The notes: generated by a model not told the origin, from the letters alone. A stretch of DNA of 64,000 bases from an uncultured Methanomassiliicoccus sp. (GCA_944319735.1 CALUEU010000003.1:239895-303894), one strand, 5' to 3'; shown: positions 1 through 9,710, counted from the stretch's first letter. Numbers and translations: made by a program.

Positions 1-17
1 ATAAGTCAACCAGCCAA

Positions 18-347
18 TTACATAAATTCAATTGAATTCTCTTTTACCTTCTTCGCCAGCGATTGAGAGATCATGCCTGTCTCTAACCATGCTGCATTGA
101 ACACTGCCGTTGGTGAAATGCAGGTTGGTGAAATATCTCCTCTGATTTCATTGAAATTAATCCTGCTGTTCTGATAATCTACAATGTCTGTTAATGACAG
201 ACATCCGATGCGTTCCCCATATGCAGCTACTTTTGGACAATCCGTTTCAATGGTTATCTCTACATCTCCATCGGTTCGTTTTGTAGCGGTTATGATATGT
301 GTTTTGTCACACACTCTCATGTGAGCCTTTACAACTGCCATTTTCAT
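18..347 (-). CDS. Small cysteine-containing protein, DUF6951-like
   Basis: The product is 109 residues. It starts at an ATG directly after a GGAGGT ribosome site, so the start is well supported. Cysteines at about residues 13, 37, 49 and 76 and the phrase IETDCPKV resemble the small archaeal DUF6951 family, which is known mainly from methanogens and has no assigned function; the family call is from memory of its pattern. No signal peptide or membrane segment is visible. It is divergent from an ArsR-family gene, and a long palindrome lies between the two, so both are probably under one metal- or redox-responsive switch. A metal-binding or redox role is inference from the cysteines and the neighbour only. 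Confidence 0.6.
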   Translation of the reverse strand: MKMAVVKAHMRVCDKTHIITATKRTDGDVEITIETDCPKVAAYGERIGCLSLTDIVDYQNSRINFNEIRGDISPTCISPTAVFNAAWLETGMISQSLAKKVKENSIEFM

Positions 348-372
348 ACCTCCAAATGTAGTATGCTAACAT

Positions 373-420
373 ATAGATGAATATCAATATGATTATTTAT
401 ACATATTGATAAGCATCTAT
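373..420. promoter_or_regulatory. Long palindrome, probable ArsR operator
   Basis: Two 19-base arms (373-391 and 402-420) match at 17 of 19 positions in inverted orientation around a 10-base AT-rich spacer; the inner core is ATCAATATG/CATATTGAT. It fills the divergent promoter region between the DUF6951-like gene and the ArsR gene. ArsR/SmtB repressors bind AT-rich inverted repeats in their own promoters, so autoregulation and co-regulation of both genes is the likely role. Confidence 0.6.
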
Positions 421-458
421 GTGAAAACATTAGTTCTGCACATATTTATTGTGAAAAA

Positions 459-773
459 GTGAAAATATCAGAAATGTTTGTTATGAGTGGTATGACACAA
501 AGCGATGATATTGAAATGTCCAAGATATTCAAGGCCCTTTCAGATCCGAACAGACTGTCAATATTGAAAATGCTTTCAGAATCTGAGCTTTGTGCCTGTA
601 AGATTCTGGAGTCATTTGACATAACCCAGCCAACACTGTCGCATCACATGAGGGTCCTGTCTGAATTGGACCTGGTAAGCGTACGGCAGGACGGCAAGTG
701 GTCGTATTATTCGCTCAACCCCAAGAGTTTAGATCGGATATCGGAATATATTCATCAATTGACAGGTAATTAA
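459..773 (+). CDS. ArsR/SmtB-family metalloregulatory repressor
   Basis: A 104-residue winged-helix protein. FKALSDPNRLSILKML (about residues 25-40) and the recognition segment TQPTLSHHMRVL are typical of the ArsR family. Two cysteines in the sequence ELCACKIL (C45, C47) sit in helix alpha3, where the CxC of arsenic-, antimony- or cadmium-sensing ArsR members lies; the usual third ligand is not obvious. The start used is GTG; in-frame ATGs at 474 and 483 are equally possible because no clear ribosome site precedes any of them. It is divergent from the DUF6951-like gene and downstream of a matching palindrome, so it probably represses both. The inducer is unknown. Confidence 0.85.
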   Translation: MKISEMFVMSGMTQSDDIEMSKIFKALSDPNRLSILKMLSESELCACKILESFDITQPTLSHHMRVLSELDLVSVRQDGKWSYYSLNPKSLDRISEYIHQLTGN

Positions 774-971
774 GCGAAGACTAACACATTTTGACATCAG
801 TTTTGTTTGGCAGAGTTATATTTTGCAATTTTTTTGCAGTTTTGTTCTAAAATCTTAGAATGTTGGTGTTTTAAAAATATCCAGTGATTTAAAATGGCAG
901 TCTTAGCAATAAAAAACACTCAAAAAATCATCGTCCTAACAATTGTTCCAGTGAGTAAAATCAGCCAAAGA

Positions 972-980
972 CTATATAGC
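972..980 (+). promoter_or_regulatory. TATA box of atwA; leaderless transcript likely
   Basis: CTATATAGC is centred about 28 bases before the atwA ATG (1004). Archaeal transcription starts about 25-27 bases from the box centre, which puts the 5' end at or next to the start codon. No ribosome-binding sequence precedes the ATG, as expected for a leaderless message. Confidence 0.55.
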
Positions 981-1003
981 GTTAATTTCTTTTTCACTCT
1001 ATC

Positions 1004-2623
1004 ATGTCCGAATCACATGTGTTCATAACTCTGAAAGATATCAGCAAATCATTCAATGGGTCGTATGTGCTAAAAAATATTAGTGAAGAGATAAGCACAG
1101 GAGAAGTTTTTGGACTCATTGGAAGAAGTGGTGCTGGTAAGTCTGTATTGATCAACATGCTACGAGGAACTCCAGAATATCATCCAGATTCTGGAAGTGT
1201 GACATATCACGTTGATTATTGTGAAAAGTGCGGAAGAGTGGAATTGCCCGGCACTGGAAAATGCACACTGTGTGGAGGTTCTGTAGAACCGAGGGACATA
1301 GACTTTTGGAATACTGACGACAACGATCCAATTAAAAAGCAGTTGAGAAACCGCATAGCCATCATGCTGCAGAGGACTTTCTCTCTTTTCGGAGACATGA
1401 CAGTTATCGAAAACATCTTTGAAGCCCTGCCTCAGGGAATGGATGAGAACCTGAAAGTCGACAAGGCTCTCAAACTGTTAAAGTCTGTAAGACTGGATCA
1501 TCGTATTACACACATCGCTCGTGATCTGTCCGGCGGTGAAAAGCAGAGGTGTGTTTTGGCAAGACAGCTCGCCAAAGATCCAATCCTGTTTCTGGCAGAT
1601 GAACCGACTGGAACTTTGGATCCGTCGACTGCAGACATGGTCCACAATGTTTTGATTGATGCTGTTAAGAACACAGGCATGACAATGGTGGTAACTTCAC
1701 ACTGGCCTAAAGCCATTGAAGTTCTTTCAGACCGCGCCATGTGGCTTGACCACGGCGAAGTCAAGATGAAAGGATCGCCGAAGGAAGTCTCAACAGAATT
1801 CATGCGCGGACATGAGATGCATGAAGAAAGCCATGTGCAAGTCGGACAACCTCTCATTAAAATCAATGATGTGAAGCGTTATTATTATTCTTACACCAGA
1901 GGTGTTGTGAAAGCCGTGGACGGGGTGTCACTTGAAGTCAATGAAAAAGAAATCGTGGGCTTAGTGGGACTTTCCGGAGCAGGCAAAACAACTCTCTCGA
2001 AAATGATCTGCGGACTCCGTGAGCCTTCAGAGGGTAAGATAGAAGTAAGAATCGGAGATGACTGGGTAAACATGGCTGAACCGGGACCAACCGGAAAAGG
2101 AAGAGCCACTCAGTACATTGGAATTCTTCATCAGGAATTCTCCCTCTATCCTTTCGATACAATCCTCCAGAACCTGACTGTATGTATCGGTATCAAGCTC
2201 CCTGCAGAACTGGCCAAAATGAAAGCTATTCAAGTTCTTTTAGGATCAGGATTTGACCGCTCAGATGTAGAAAAGATCCTTTATGCTTATCCAGACAACC
2301 TCAGCGTAGGTGAAAAGCAGAGAGTCGCTCTTGCTCAGGTCCTGATCAGGGAGCCGAACCTGGTCGTCCTTGATGAACCCACAGGTACCATGGATCCAAT
2401 CACTAAGAACTCTGTAGCTAAATCCGTTCTCACCGCACGTAAAGAGCTAGGCGAAACATTTCTAATAGTTTCTCACGATATGGACTTTGTAATGAATTGC
2501 TGCGACCGTGCTGCCATTATGAAAGATGGAAAGATCATTGCAATGGGAGCTCCTAATGATATCGTGGAATATCTGGAAGAAATCGAGTTGAAGGAGAACG
2601 AGAACGGCGGTGCTGAAAATTGA
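1004..2623 (+). CDS. atwA: Methyl-coenzyme M reductase activation component A2
   Basis: A 539-residue protein with two ABC-ATPase domains. Domain 1 has Walker A GRSGAGKS (about 40-47), an inserted zinc ribbon with four cysteines (C73, C76, C87, C90), LSGGEKQR (about 175-182) and Walker B ending DEPTGTLD. Domain 2 has GLSGAGKT (about 322-329), LSVGEKQR and DEPTGTMD. This architecture and length define component A2, the ATPase that drives reductive activation of the nickel cofactor F430 in methyl-coenzyme M reductase. It has no membrane segment and is cytoplasmic. Its stop overlaps the start of mcrC, and most of the other activation and marker proteins follow, which supports the role. The first gene of the cluster appears to be leaderless. 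Confidence 0.95.
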   Translation: MSESHVFITLKDISKSFNGSYVLKNISEEISTGEVFGLIGRSGAGKSVLINMLRGTPEYHPDSGSVTYHVDYCEKCGRVELPGTGKCTLCGGSVEPRDIDFWNTDDNDPIKKQLRNRIAIMLQRTFSLFGDMTVIENIFEALPQGMDENLKVDKALKLLKSVRLDHRITHIARDLSGGEKQRCVLARQLAKDPILFLADEPTGTLDPSTADMVHNVLIDAVKNTGMTMVVTSHWPKAIEVLSDRAMWLDHGEVKMKGSPKEVSTEFMRGHEMHEESHVQVGQPLIKINDVKRYYYSYTRGVVKAVDGVSLEVNEKEIVGLVGLSGAGKTTLSKMICGLREPSEGKIEVRIGDDWVNMAEPGPTGKGRATQYIGILHQEFSLYPFDTILQNLTVCIGIKLPAELAKMKAIQVLLGSGFDRSDVEKILYAYPDNLSVGEKQRVALAQVLIREPNLVVLDEPTGTMDPITKNSVAKSVLTARKELGETFLIVSHDMDFVMNCCDRAAIMKDGKIIAMGAPNDIVEYLEEIELKENENGGAEN

Positions 2624-3222
2624 AGGACACCATAGGTAGAAAACTTAGTTTCGTCGAATGCAGGGAATCCCGCGGACTAGGTGTAGGCGGCGGAATGGCC
2701 CAGAAAGCAACAATCTCTGAAAGCGGAAGAGACGTTGTCGCCATAGCGATGGGTCCTGGAAAGCGCCACATAACAAAACCTGTCTGCGAAATCACATTTG
2801 CCCTCAGAGAGGAAGGAATTGATACCAGTGTGCTGGTAGTGAATGCCGGTTCCGGTGTGCCAGCAGATGCACCAGACGTTACCACAAGTTCTATTTTCGG
2901 TCTGGATCCGATTGAAGTTCAGAGAATCCAGCAGTTTAAGCTCGCAATCATCCACTTGGGGAATGTCAGAAACCATCTGATCTACAAAGCCAGGCTTATT
3001 CTCAGAAATGTCAACATTCCTGCGATCGTGGTCTGTCAGGCCCCTATTGACTTTGAAGACTTTGCATCAATCGGTGTGCAGACAAGACTGGTCATGCCTC
3101 CGGAAGATAAAATCGACACCAAAGGAAAAATAGTCGACATCGTCAGCGGCGTAGTGAGAGGAACAACCTGCCCGCAGAGCAAGCTTGACGAAATCGTATC
3201 AAAAGTAAGAACTCATCTGTGA
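2620..3222 (+). CDS. mcrC: Methyl-coenzyme M reductase operon protein C
   Basis: A 200-residue protein with the strongly conserved McrC phrases [17 protein letters not shown] near the N terminus, [42 protein letters not shown] and [14 protein letters not shown] at the end. McrC takes part in the ATP-dependent activation complex of methyl-coenzyme M reductase together with component A2 and marker proteins 3, 7 and 17. The start is TTG, overlapping the atwA stop by four bases (TTGA), so it is translationally coupled. Here mcrC is not next to mcrBGA but beside atwA, and an opposite-strand gene follows immediately after its stop. Confidence 0.93.
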   Translation: MKDTIGRKLSFVECRESRGLGVGGGMAQKATISESGRDVVAIAMGPGKRHITKPVCEITFALREEGIDTSVLVVNAGSGVPADAPDVTTSSIFGLDPIEVQRIQQFKLAIIHLGNVRNHLIYKARLILRNVNIPAIVVCQAPIDFEDFASIGVQTRLVMPPEDKIDTKGKIVDIVSGVVRGTTCPQSKLDEIVSKVRTHL

Positions 3223-3786
3223 TCAGGCGAAGTCAAAGCCCACCAGATGAGTCCAGTATTTTTTATCACTGTATTTTGTAATGTCTCTTAAGTAATCATC
3301 AGACAAAGTCGATATGCTGCCTGATGTGACATTTTTAATTCCTTCCACCTCGTCCAGATAGTTAAATCCCACTTCATTAATCTCAAAATGAACCTCACTC
3401 GTGAGCTTCACTCCTTCGTAAATTACAAAATCATCGGAAAGGAAGTTGGCATCAGGATTTTTTCTCAGAATCTGCTCTTTTCTGAGCGGTGTGACATATT
3501 CTCCCACAATATTGCCAGAATCATCCATCATCACTACCAGGCCCTCATCAGAAAGCAGCAGATGCTGGTCTCCAACCAACGCGATGGTGACATCTCGCTT
3601 AAGAGACGCCCAGACGCCGTTGTTAGTGCATTCCAGAAGTCCGCCGCACGCCCCGTTGCTGTCGGCGATGGTCTCTAACCTGAATACCTCACTTCTTACT
3701 TTTTCATCCATGATCAGGACTTCCACCACGCCTGAGATGGACTGGAGCTTTTCTTTCACCTGGGTTAGAATCTCCTCGCGAGACAT
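3223..3786 (-). CDS. Uncharacterised cytoplasmic protein inside the marker cluster
   Basis: I do not recognise this protein. It has no signal peptide, no membrane segment and no obvious catalytic motif; a single CGG pair and many acidic residues are present. Its stop codon abuts the mcrC stop with no gap (convergent), and it is divergent from mmp3. I chose the ATG at 3786 (188 residues); a GTG at 3795 is in frame. A TTCTTAATAG element about 30 bases upstream would give a nearly leaderless message. It is the only minus-strand gene among the markers, so it is either a lineage insertion or a co-located accessory gene; nothing in the sequence gives its role. Confidence 0.7.
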   Translation of the reverse strand: MSREEILTQVKEKLQSISGVVEVLIMDEKVRSEVFRLETIADSNGACGGLLECTNNGVWASLKRDVTIALVGDQHLLLSDEGLVVMMDDSGNIVGEYVTPLRKEQILRKNPDANFLSDDFVIYEGVKLTSEVHFEINEVGFNYLDEVEGIKNVTSGSISTLSDDYLRDITKYSDKKYWTHLVGFDFA

Positions 3787-3909
3787 GGCCCCCACATTGT
3801 TAAACGAGACTATTAAGAAATTGTTATCAAAAGTAATTTTTTCTTTTGAGATTCTTAGGAATCAGGCAAAAGGATAATAATACTTTCAACCGTTAACCTC
3901 ACTGACCAG

Positions 3910-5520
3910 ATGATAGTCAGCGTGAACGGAGTAAAAAAGGAAGTGCCTCAGGGCGGCAGGATTCGCGACATTCTCGACGGCGAGCCTTATTCCGAAGGCT
4001 CCATAATGGCAGTCTCGAGGGCCGGGGAAGAAGTTCTCAGTGAGACTGACGAGTATGAAATTGTCACTCAGAAAGGATCATTCAACATCCGCTTGAACGG
4101 CACGTTATTTGCAGAGAAGTGGAAAGAACTGAAAAGTGCGATAGTCGGAGTCGGGATAAGATGGGGGACCAATAAGATCCTAGCAGTTGGATCATTCCCT
4201 TCAGATTTACCTGTTGACAGGGAGAGGCACGACTACAAACGCTATGACTGCTTCCTTTCACTGGGCGGATTTGACAACCGCTCAACTTACATGATGATTG
4301 CCAAGATAGACCACACTGCTGGATACGGTACCAATGACGGAATTTTCGGTAAAGTTACCAAAGGAAGGCACGTGCTGGAGCTCCTTGATGAAGATGATTC
4401 TATTCAGGCCATAAATCCAGTCGTTCTCAATACAATTGAGAAAAATTCGTTTGTCACTCCTGATTTAGACACTCCCTTGGAAGACGGAATGTCTATCGAA
4501 ACTTATGTTCACGTGAAACTCAATAAGAATTCACCAGTGGCATGCGAGCAGTTTCTGGTTGTGACTGAAAATGGAATGATGGAGATAACAGACAAAACTT
4601 CCACTTACGTTGCCAACTCCACGAGGCTCAACGTTTCTTTGATCAAAGAAGAAACAGCAGTCAGGGATGAAGGCATTGTGACCGTACGCAACGAAGGAAG
4701 CGGCGCCGGCAGAATTTACTTCTACAATTCTAAGAGGCAGTTGTCTCCCAATCATACAGTGATCGGAACAATTACCACAGGATCTGAGCTGCTGCGTCTG
4801 TCTCCCAGAGGTTCAAAAGTAACGATCAGGTCGACTCCGCAGCGCATTATGACTATCGGCATGACTCAGAAAGATGCAGCCGAGTTCCTTAAAAGTCTGG
4901 GCATCACACAATCAAGAACAGGCTTGGAAAGTGACGACTCCATCGTAGTGGAGCAGGAACCGGAACTCACTATGGAAATTACAGATGAGGTGGAGACCTT
5001 CGGACGCCAGAAGGAGCTGATTGCCGTCTGGGAACTCAACGACAGGGACTCTCCGAAAACTACCAGCTACATCAGAAGGCTGACCGGGCTGGATTACAAA
5101 AAGGTCGGTACTCTCAAGGTGTTCTTTACATTCCCAGGAATGCCGATGGTGACGTTTGAAGGAAATGTTTCACAGGCATCAACTCTTCTGCCTGAAGCCA
5201 CTTTTAAAGATATGAGCAAGAAGGGAGAAATCGGAGTCACCAACATGTCTCGTCCGGGAAAGGGAACTATCGGCATAAGGCTTGAAGAGAGCAGTGAATT
5301 CGGCCCGACAGGTGAAGAAAAGTACGGTACGAATGATGCTGGAGTCATGATATCTGACTTGGAGACTTTCCTCAAAGATCTCAGAGACGGCGACCTTGTT
5401 TACATCAGGGAATTTGAATCTGGAGATGAGAAAGCAGAACACAAAGCCGGGGACTTGAAAATTGATGAAGAGGAGTTCAATTTCGTATCTCACAAGCCTC
5501 CAGCAGGTCCGTTTGTTTGA
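3910..5520 (+). CDS. mmp3: Methanogenesis marker protein 3
   Basis: A 536-residue protein of the methanogenesis marker 3 family. The first 60 residues resemble a small beta-grasp (ThiS/TGS-like) domain, followed by the conserved cyclophilin-like body: DRERHDYKRYDCFLSLGG, ASTLLPEATFKDM and a C terminus ending HKPPAGPFV. Marker 3 belongs to the protein set found only in methanogens and ANME archaea and takes part in methyl-coenzyme M reductase activation with McrC, A2 and markers 7 and 17. A TATA-like ATAATAATACT lies about 31 bases before the ATG and no ribosome site is present, so the message is nearly leaderless. It starts a run of six marker genes that overlap or nearly touch. Confidence 0.93.
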   Translation: MIVSVNGVKKEVPQGGRIRDILDGEPYSEGSIMAVSRAGEEVLSETDEYEIVTQKGSFNIRLNGTLFAEKWKELKSAIVGVGIRWGTNKILAVGSFPSDLPVDRERHDYKRYDCFLSLGGFDNRSTYMMIAKIDHTAGYGTNDGIFGKVTKGRHVLELLDEDDSIQAINPVVLNTIEKNSFVTPDLDTPLEDGMSIETYVHVKLNKNSPVACEQFLVVTENGMMEITDKTSTYVANSTRLNVSLIKEETAVRDEGIVTVRNEGSGAGRIYFYNSKRQLSPNHTVIGTITTGSELLRLSPRGSKVTIRSTPQRIMTIGMTQKDAAEFLKSLGITQSRTGLESDDSIVVEQEPELTMEITDEVETFGRQKELIAVWELNDRDSPKTTSYIRRLTGLDYKKVGTLKVFFTFPGMPMVTFEGNVSQASTLLPEATFKDMSKKGEIGVTNMSRPGKGTIGIRLEESSEFGPTGEEKYGTNDAGVMISDLETFLKDLRDGDLVYIREFESGDEKAEHKAGDLKIDEEEFNFVSHKPPAGPFV

Positions 5521-5531
5521 GGTGTAGATAT

Positions 5532-5957
5532 ATGCAAGATACTACTGAGACAAGAATGATTATGATCTCTCCGACTTCTGATATCACACCAGATCAGTTG
5601 GTCAGATTTGTTCACAGCCTTGGGCTGGGGCTGGGTGTCAAAGAGACATGCTATGGAATTAACATTCAGGGACCTGTAGAGAATGTGAAAAAGGCCTTCA
5701 AAGAAGTCAGGAATCTCGATCCCAATAGGATATTTTCCAAAGTCCGCGCCTTTCCCATCGGGGACGAGCGCAGATGCAGGGCCCACCACGGTTCGAGACC
5801 TGGTTATCCACAGCTTGAAAAGGAGTGGAGCGACCTCCCTAAGATGGACCATGCTCTGACTGCCATGGAAGCGGGGGAACCTGTACCTGTTAAGAAAAAA
5901 CCGCAGCCAATTTCGATAGAACGTTTCAAAGAAATCATAGATGAGGTGTCCCAATGA
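5532..5957 (+). CDS. mmp6: Methanogenesis marker protein 6
   Basis: A 141-residue protein recognised by TRMIMISPTSDITPDQLV near the N terminus and RAFPIGDERRCRAHHG in the middle, both typical of methanogenesis marker 6. A longer reading frame reaches back to a TTG overlapping the mmp3 stop, but the ATG at 5532 has a GAGGTG ribosome site six bases upstream and is the better start. The stop overlaps the mmp5 start by four bases (ATGA). Marker 6 has no settled biochemical role; its clustering and phylogenetic restriction point to assembly or modification of methyl-coenzyme M reductase. Confidence 0.92.
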   Translation: MQDTTETRMIMISPTSDITPDQLVRFVHSLGLGLGVKETCYGINIQGPVENVKKAFKEVRNLDPNRIFSKVRAFPIGDERRCRAHHGSRPGYPQLEKEWSDLPKMDHALTAMEAGEPVPVKKKPQPISIERFKEIIDEVSQ

Positions 5958-6394
5958 AAGTCTTCATGGTACCATTAAACAGCTTGATATTGTACGATTT
6001 AATAGAGCGCTTTGGCCATGAGCCATTGTCATTGATGTCAGAGATGAGAGACAGAGTAGTCAACGCGGAGATTGAGGCTCCGCCGCTGAATCTTACACCT
6101 GAAGACGTTAAAGTTGGACTCAACTATGCCGGTATTGAGATTCCATCTGGAATCCGCGGACGTATGTCTATCTGGGGACCGCTGCTTGATAAGGCTGAAG
6201 CAGCGATAATCATGCATGACATGCCTTACACTTATGGCTGCGTCGGCTGCCACAGGTCAAATACATTGTTAAACCACATGGTGAGGAAGAAAGACATTCC
6301 TCTGCTGGAAGTACACTACCCCAATGATGACGATGAGGCCAAGATCTTAGTTGCCCGCGTCAAGGCATTTTTGGAGGGATTAAATGGCAATTAA
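5954..6394 (+). CDS. mmp5: Methanogenesis marker protein 5
   Basis: A 146-residue protein whose motif [16 protein letters not shown] (about residues 94-109) identifies marker 5; the CxxC pair could bind metal or be redox active. No membrane segment or signal peptide is present. It starts by an ATGA overlap with mmp6 and its end overlaps the start of mmp15 by 11 bases, so the three are translated from one message. The function is not established; as for the other markers, its restriction to methane metabolisers links it to methyl-coenzyme M reductase maturation. Confidence 0.92.
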   Translation: MKVFMVPLNSLILYDLIERFGHEPLSLMSEMRDRVVNAEIEAPPLNLTPEDVKVGLNYAGIEIPSGIRGRMSIWGPLLDKAEAAIIMHDMPYTYGCVGCHRSNTLLNHMVRKKDIPLLEVHYPNDDDEAKILVARVKAFLEGLNGN

Positions 6395-7616
6395 AATAGC
6401 ACAGCTATCATGCGGAACTGAGTACTCCGGAGTACAGTCTGAGATTGAACATGCCGCCCAGACAGTAGGCGGAAAAATGGTGTACCCGGATGTAGCCTAT
6501 GATGACATTGCCGCAGCAGTGGATGAGTTCGGCTTTGATCCCGCATCACCGCAGCTGAAACTGATGATTGCCAGAGCCAAAGCATTGGCAGACGGCCATT
6601 ATGATGCAGACGCAGTGTTCATTTCCTCATGCTTCAGGTGCGCTGAAGGCGCATTGGTGAGAAATGAGGTCAGAAAGTATATTCAGGAGCACACCAGGCT
6701 GCCTGTCGTTACTTATTCATTTACTGAAAGAATGAAATCCGCCCAGCTTCTGACGAGAATGGAAGCGTTAGTTACCATTGTAGAGAAAAAGGAACTGTTA
6801 GCCAGGGAAAGGCAGGTCGGACTGACAGCTGGTATCGACTCTGGTTCCTCTACCACCAAGGCAATGATCATTCAGGACAACAAAATCATCGGCAAGGCAT
6901 GGATGCCTACTGGAGAGGTGTTCGGCACGGCCATGGAAGTTCTCAACAAAGCCATGGAGGAAGCAGGAGTCAGGCAGGAACAGCTTGAAGGCATAGGCGT
7001 AACAGGATACGGACGTTTCCTCATCGGCAAGAAGCTGAATGCAAACCTGATTCAGGAAGAGCTTACAGTCAACTCAAAAGGGGCTGTATGGCTGGCAGAT
7101 CGTCAGAAGGGAGAAGCAACTATCATCGACATTGGTGGAATGGATAACAAGGCCATTACTGTAAGGGACGGCATTCCAGACAACTTCACCATGGGTGGAA
7201 TCTGCGCAGGAGCATCCGGCAGGTTCATGGAAATGGTGTCCAAGCGTTTAAGGGTAGACATAAATGACTTAGGAGCTCTGGCTGACAAGGGAGATTGGAG
7301 AAAAGTCAACATGAACTCTTACTGTTCCATTTTCGGTATTCAGGACTTAGTCACTTCTCTGGCTGCCGGAAATACAGTGGAAGATGTAGCAGCCGCAGCA
7401 TGTCACTCCGTAGCCGAACAGGTTTATGAGCAGCAGCTGCAGGAAATAGATGTCAGACAGCCTATCATTCAGGTAGGAGGAACATCACTGATCAGCGGCC
7501 TTGTGACAGCTGTGGGCGACATGGTCGGAAGCCATCCGATTATTCCGCCTAACTCCCAGTATATCGGGGCAGCCGGCGCAGGGCTTCTTGCTTCTGGTTT
7601 CTTAGAGGGTATCTGA
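6384..7616 (+). CDS. mmp15: Methanogenesis marker protein 15, BcrAD/BadFG-type ATPase
   Basis: A 410-residue protein. About residues 1-140 form a marker-15-specific domain with cysteines ([10 protein letters not shown]). From about residue 147 an ASKHA ATPase of the 2-hydroxyacyl-CoA dehydratase activase type follows, with phosphate-binding [28 protein letters not shown] and [11 protein letters not shown], in which the conserved cysteine that helps hold the [4Fe-4S] cluster of activases is present. Such proteins use ATP to push electrons to low potential, a sensible role in nickel-cofactor reduction. The ribosome site GGAGGG lies within the end of mmp5. Confidence 0.93.
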   Translation: MAIKIAQLSCGTEYSGVQSEIEHAAQTVGGKMVYPDVAYDDIAAAVDEFGFDPASPQLKLMIARAKALADGHYDADAVFISSCFRCAEGALVRNEVRKYIQEHTRLPVVTYSFTERMKSAQLLTRMEALVTIVEKKELLARERQVGLTAGIDSGSSTTKAMIIQDNKIIGKAWMPTGEVFGTAMEVLNKAMEEAGVRQEQLEGIGVTGYGRFLIGKKLNANLIQEELTVNSKGAVWLADRQKGEATIIDIGGMDNKAITVRDGIPDNFTMGGICAGASGRFMEMVSKRLRVDINDLGALADKGDWRKVNMNSYCSIFGIQDLVTSLAAGNTVEDVAAAACHSVAEQVYEQQLQEIDVRQPIIQVGGTSLISGLVTAVGDMVGSHPIIPPNSQYIGAAGAGLLASGFLEGI

Positions 7617-8170
7617 TGGCAGAAGGCGAAGATTTTGCATTCAAGAACTTTGACACGATCTTTCGTCAGACCCTGAAAGATCTGGGCATAAGCCGGGCAG
7701 TCAAATCTTTCAACATCATCTCAAAAATTGATGAGCCTTATTTCATAATCTCACTCAAGATGGGAAAAGCCAGATCTGCGATTCATATCTCCGACATGGC
7801 TCAGGTTGATGACAGCCCTCAGGGAGTGCAGATTACTATCACAGATGAAGAGTGGGCTCCGGCCCTGCTGACAAAATTGTGGCAGGTTTACAGTAAAGAG
7901 AGGGTTAAACAGCTGACCAGGTTTGAGATAACAATCCACGATGCCAAAGCTTCTGACGTCGCACCGATGCAGCTCGATCCCGGAGAAGAGCTGAAAACTC
8001 TGCTTCTTGATGCCATCTGGAGGGTATTCCCTGAAGGATTCAAGGTCAGATACAACATCGTAGATGATGAAGTCATGACGATAGTCGGCACAGAGCACGA
8101 TATGGAAGATGCATGGCTGGAGACTGCTCGCAAGGTTCACGAGCTTACCAGAGATGTGGAGGCCGAGTGA
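7616..8170 (+). CDS. mmp17: Methanogenesis marker protein 17
   Basis: A 184-residue soluble protein with the marker 17 signatures KSFNIISKIDEPYFIISLKMG and a C-terminal VHELTRDVEAE. It begins in a TGATG overlap with the mmp15 stop, so translation is coupled. Marker 17 is one of the proteins that co-purify in the methyl-coenzyme M reductase activation complex with McrC, A2 and markers 3 and 7; all five are in this cluster. No catalytic motif is visible and a structural or docking role is likely. Confidence 0.9.
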   Translation: MAEGEDFAFKNFDTIFRQTLKDLGISRAVKSFNIISKIDEPYFIISLKMGKARSAIHISDMAQVDDSPQGVQITITDEEWAPALLTKLWQVYSKERVKQLTRFEITIHDAKASDVAPMQLDPGEELKTLLLDAIWRVFPEGFKVRYNIVDDEVMTIVGTEHDMEDAWLETARKVHELTRDVEAE

Positions 8171-8171
8171 A

Positions 8172-9101
8172 ATGTATGAAGTTCTGATGTATGACGGCGG
8201 AGTTTACAAAATCAACGAGCTCTATGAGCTGATTGAGGATGTCGGCGGATTCGTCATTCAGAAAACAAAGATTCAGGTGCAGATCGTCGTCACGATGGCT
8301 GTTCCAGAAGAAGAGCATGCAGTTATCGAGGAGAAAACGGCAGAACTCGGAGGAAAATTATCATCTGTTCCTCTTGCAGGAACAGAAATCGCCGTAGTCG
8401 CGCCTACCTTAGGCAGGCACCACATGCCTCACCCCACATGCGATATTGCTGAGCAGCTGAGAAGGCTGGGAGCAATAACAGTCGTAATGGGTCTGGCCAG
8501 AGGAAGGGGCAGAAGGTCGTCGCAGATTTTAGCCGACGAACGCCGCCTTGTCGAAGAGTATGATGCTGCCGTGTTCGTGCTGGGAAACTTCAAAGACTGT
8601 ATTATCAACCATAAGACAAAGCTCTTTGAGGAGCTGGAAATTCCTGTAGCTGTGGTCTGCGGTCCGGAAGTGCAGGATCTTCCCTGCGAGGCTGTGGTCT
8701 GCGGAGTGGGCCGCAAGGTGGAAAGGATGAGACGCGAAGAAGAAATTCTCAAACTGCAGGAAGCTTCGGAAGCGATAGAGAAGATCATCCACAACAAGCG
8801 TGCCGAGTTAGACGAGGATCCGTTATTCATTCATCCTGCTGAAATCAAAAGCAGACTGGATGAGCTTGAACCGATTAAAGAGTGTCTCCGTCCGGCTCCG
8901 GTTGTGCTGCACCTCGACGGCCTGAGGGTAAAGATCCCCTACGAGGAATGGAAAGACACTATTGCTGACATTGAAGTTTACGGGCACCGCCTGGGCGATG
9001 TAGCTGAAATTTCCGAATCCAGTCTGGGAGGCAGCATTCTCATAAAAATCAAAACAACTTCAGAAGTGAATGATGAAGACAGGAAGTCTTCATCTTCCTG
9101 A
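8172..9101 (+). CDS. mmp7: Methanogenesis marker protein 7
   Basis: A 309-residue protein with MYEVLMYDGGVYKI at the start, VAPTLGRHHMPHPTCDIAEQLRR and LARGRGRRSSQIL in the middle, typical of marker 7. The frame is open 63 bases further upstream, but the ATG at 8172 is preceded by GGAGG at a spacing of about eight bases and matches the family's N terminus. It is the last gene of the marker run and part of the known methyl-coenzyme M reductase activation complex. A T-rich stretch follows the stop. Confidence 0.92.
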   Translation: MYEVLMYDGGVYKINELYELIEDVGGFVIQKTKIQVQIVVTMAVPEEEHAVIEEKTAELGGKLSSVPLAGTEIAVVAPTLGRHHMPHPTCDIAEQLRRLGAITVVMGLARGRGRRSSQILADERRLVEEYDAAVFVLGNFKDCIINHKTKLFEELEIPVAVVCGPEVQDLPCEAVVCGVGRKVERMRREEEILKLQEASEAIEKIIHNKRAELDEDPLFIHPAEIKSRLDELEPIKECLRPAPVVLHLDGLRVKIPYEEWKDTIADIEVYGHRLGDVAEISESSLGGSILIKIKTTSEVNDEDRKSSSS

Positions 9102-9152
9102 TCATTTTTATCTTATGCAAGGTTATTTCTCTAGCAAAATCAATCACTGCTT

Positions 9153-9710
9153 ATGAAAGTCGTAGGTGTTAGCTGCAGCCCTAGAAAAGGGGGAAACTCA
9201 GAGATCCTTGTTTCTGAAGCATTGAAAGGCTCTGAGGCAAAGGGTGCTGAAACTGTTTTTATTAGCTTAGCCGGGAAGAATATTAAGGGCTGCAATGCCT
9301 GTCCAAAGTGCGGAGCTTCTGGAAAATGCATTATCGATGATGACATGCAGGAGATATATCCAATTCTGGAAAGTGCTGACGCAATCATCGTGGCATCTCC
9401 GGTATACTTTGGAATGTATAATGCACAGACCAAGGCATTTTTAGACCGCAATTACTACCTTTTAAAATCAGGCGGTAAGCTGGCAGGCAAAGTCGGTGGA
9501 GTCATCACGGTCGGAGGACGCTCAGGACATGACTTTACCGCCGTGGCAATGATGGAGGCGTTAACGCTTTATGGCATGTATCTGCCGCCGAATGCTTTCG
9601 CAGAGTCAATGTCCAGAGAACTTGGAGCCGCTGCAACAGAAGAAAAAGCTCTGGCTGCTGCCAAAGCACTTGGAGAGAGGGTAGCAGGTTTAGCTGCTAA
9701 ACTGAAGTAA
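9153..9710 (+). CDS. Iron-sulfur flavoprotein (Isf-like), flavodoxin fold
   Basis: A 185-residue protein. The N terminus GVSCSPRKGGNSE is the FMN-phosphate loop of NADPH-dependent FMN reductase-like flavodoxins, and ASPVYFGMYNAQ is the second flavin contact. Four cysteines, C47, C50, C53 and C59, are spaced CX2CX2CX5C, which fits the compact cluster motif of archaeal iron-sulfur flavoproteins (Isf). It probably carries FMN and one [4Fe-4S] cluster and shuttles electrons, perhaps in oxygen or peroxide detoxification; the partner is unknown. A TTTTTATCTTA element about 45 bases upstream may be its promoter. The last base overlaps the next start. Confidence 0.85.
   Translation: MKVVGVSCSPRKGGNSEILVSEALKGSEAKGAETVFISLAGKNIKGCNACPKCGASGKCIIDDDMQEIYPILESADAIIVASPVYFGMYNAQTKAFLDRNYYLLKSGGKLAGKVGGVITVGGRSGHDFTAVAMMEALTLYGMYLPPNAFAESMSRELGAAATEEKALAAAKALGERVAGLAAKLK

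Noticed and set aside
5490..5954. A 154-residue minus-strand frame over mmp6
   Set aside because: It is antisense to a well-supported marker gene and has no recognisable features.
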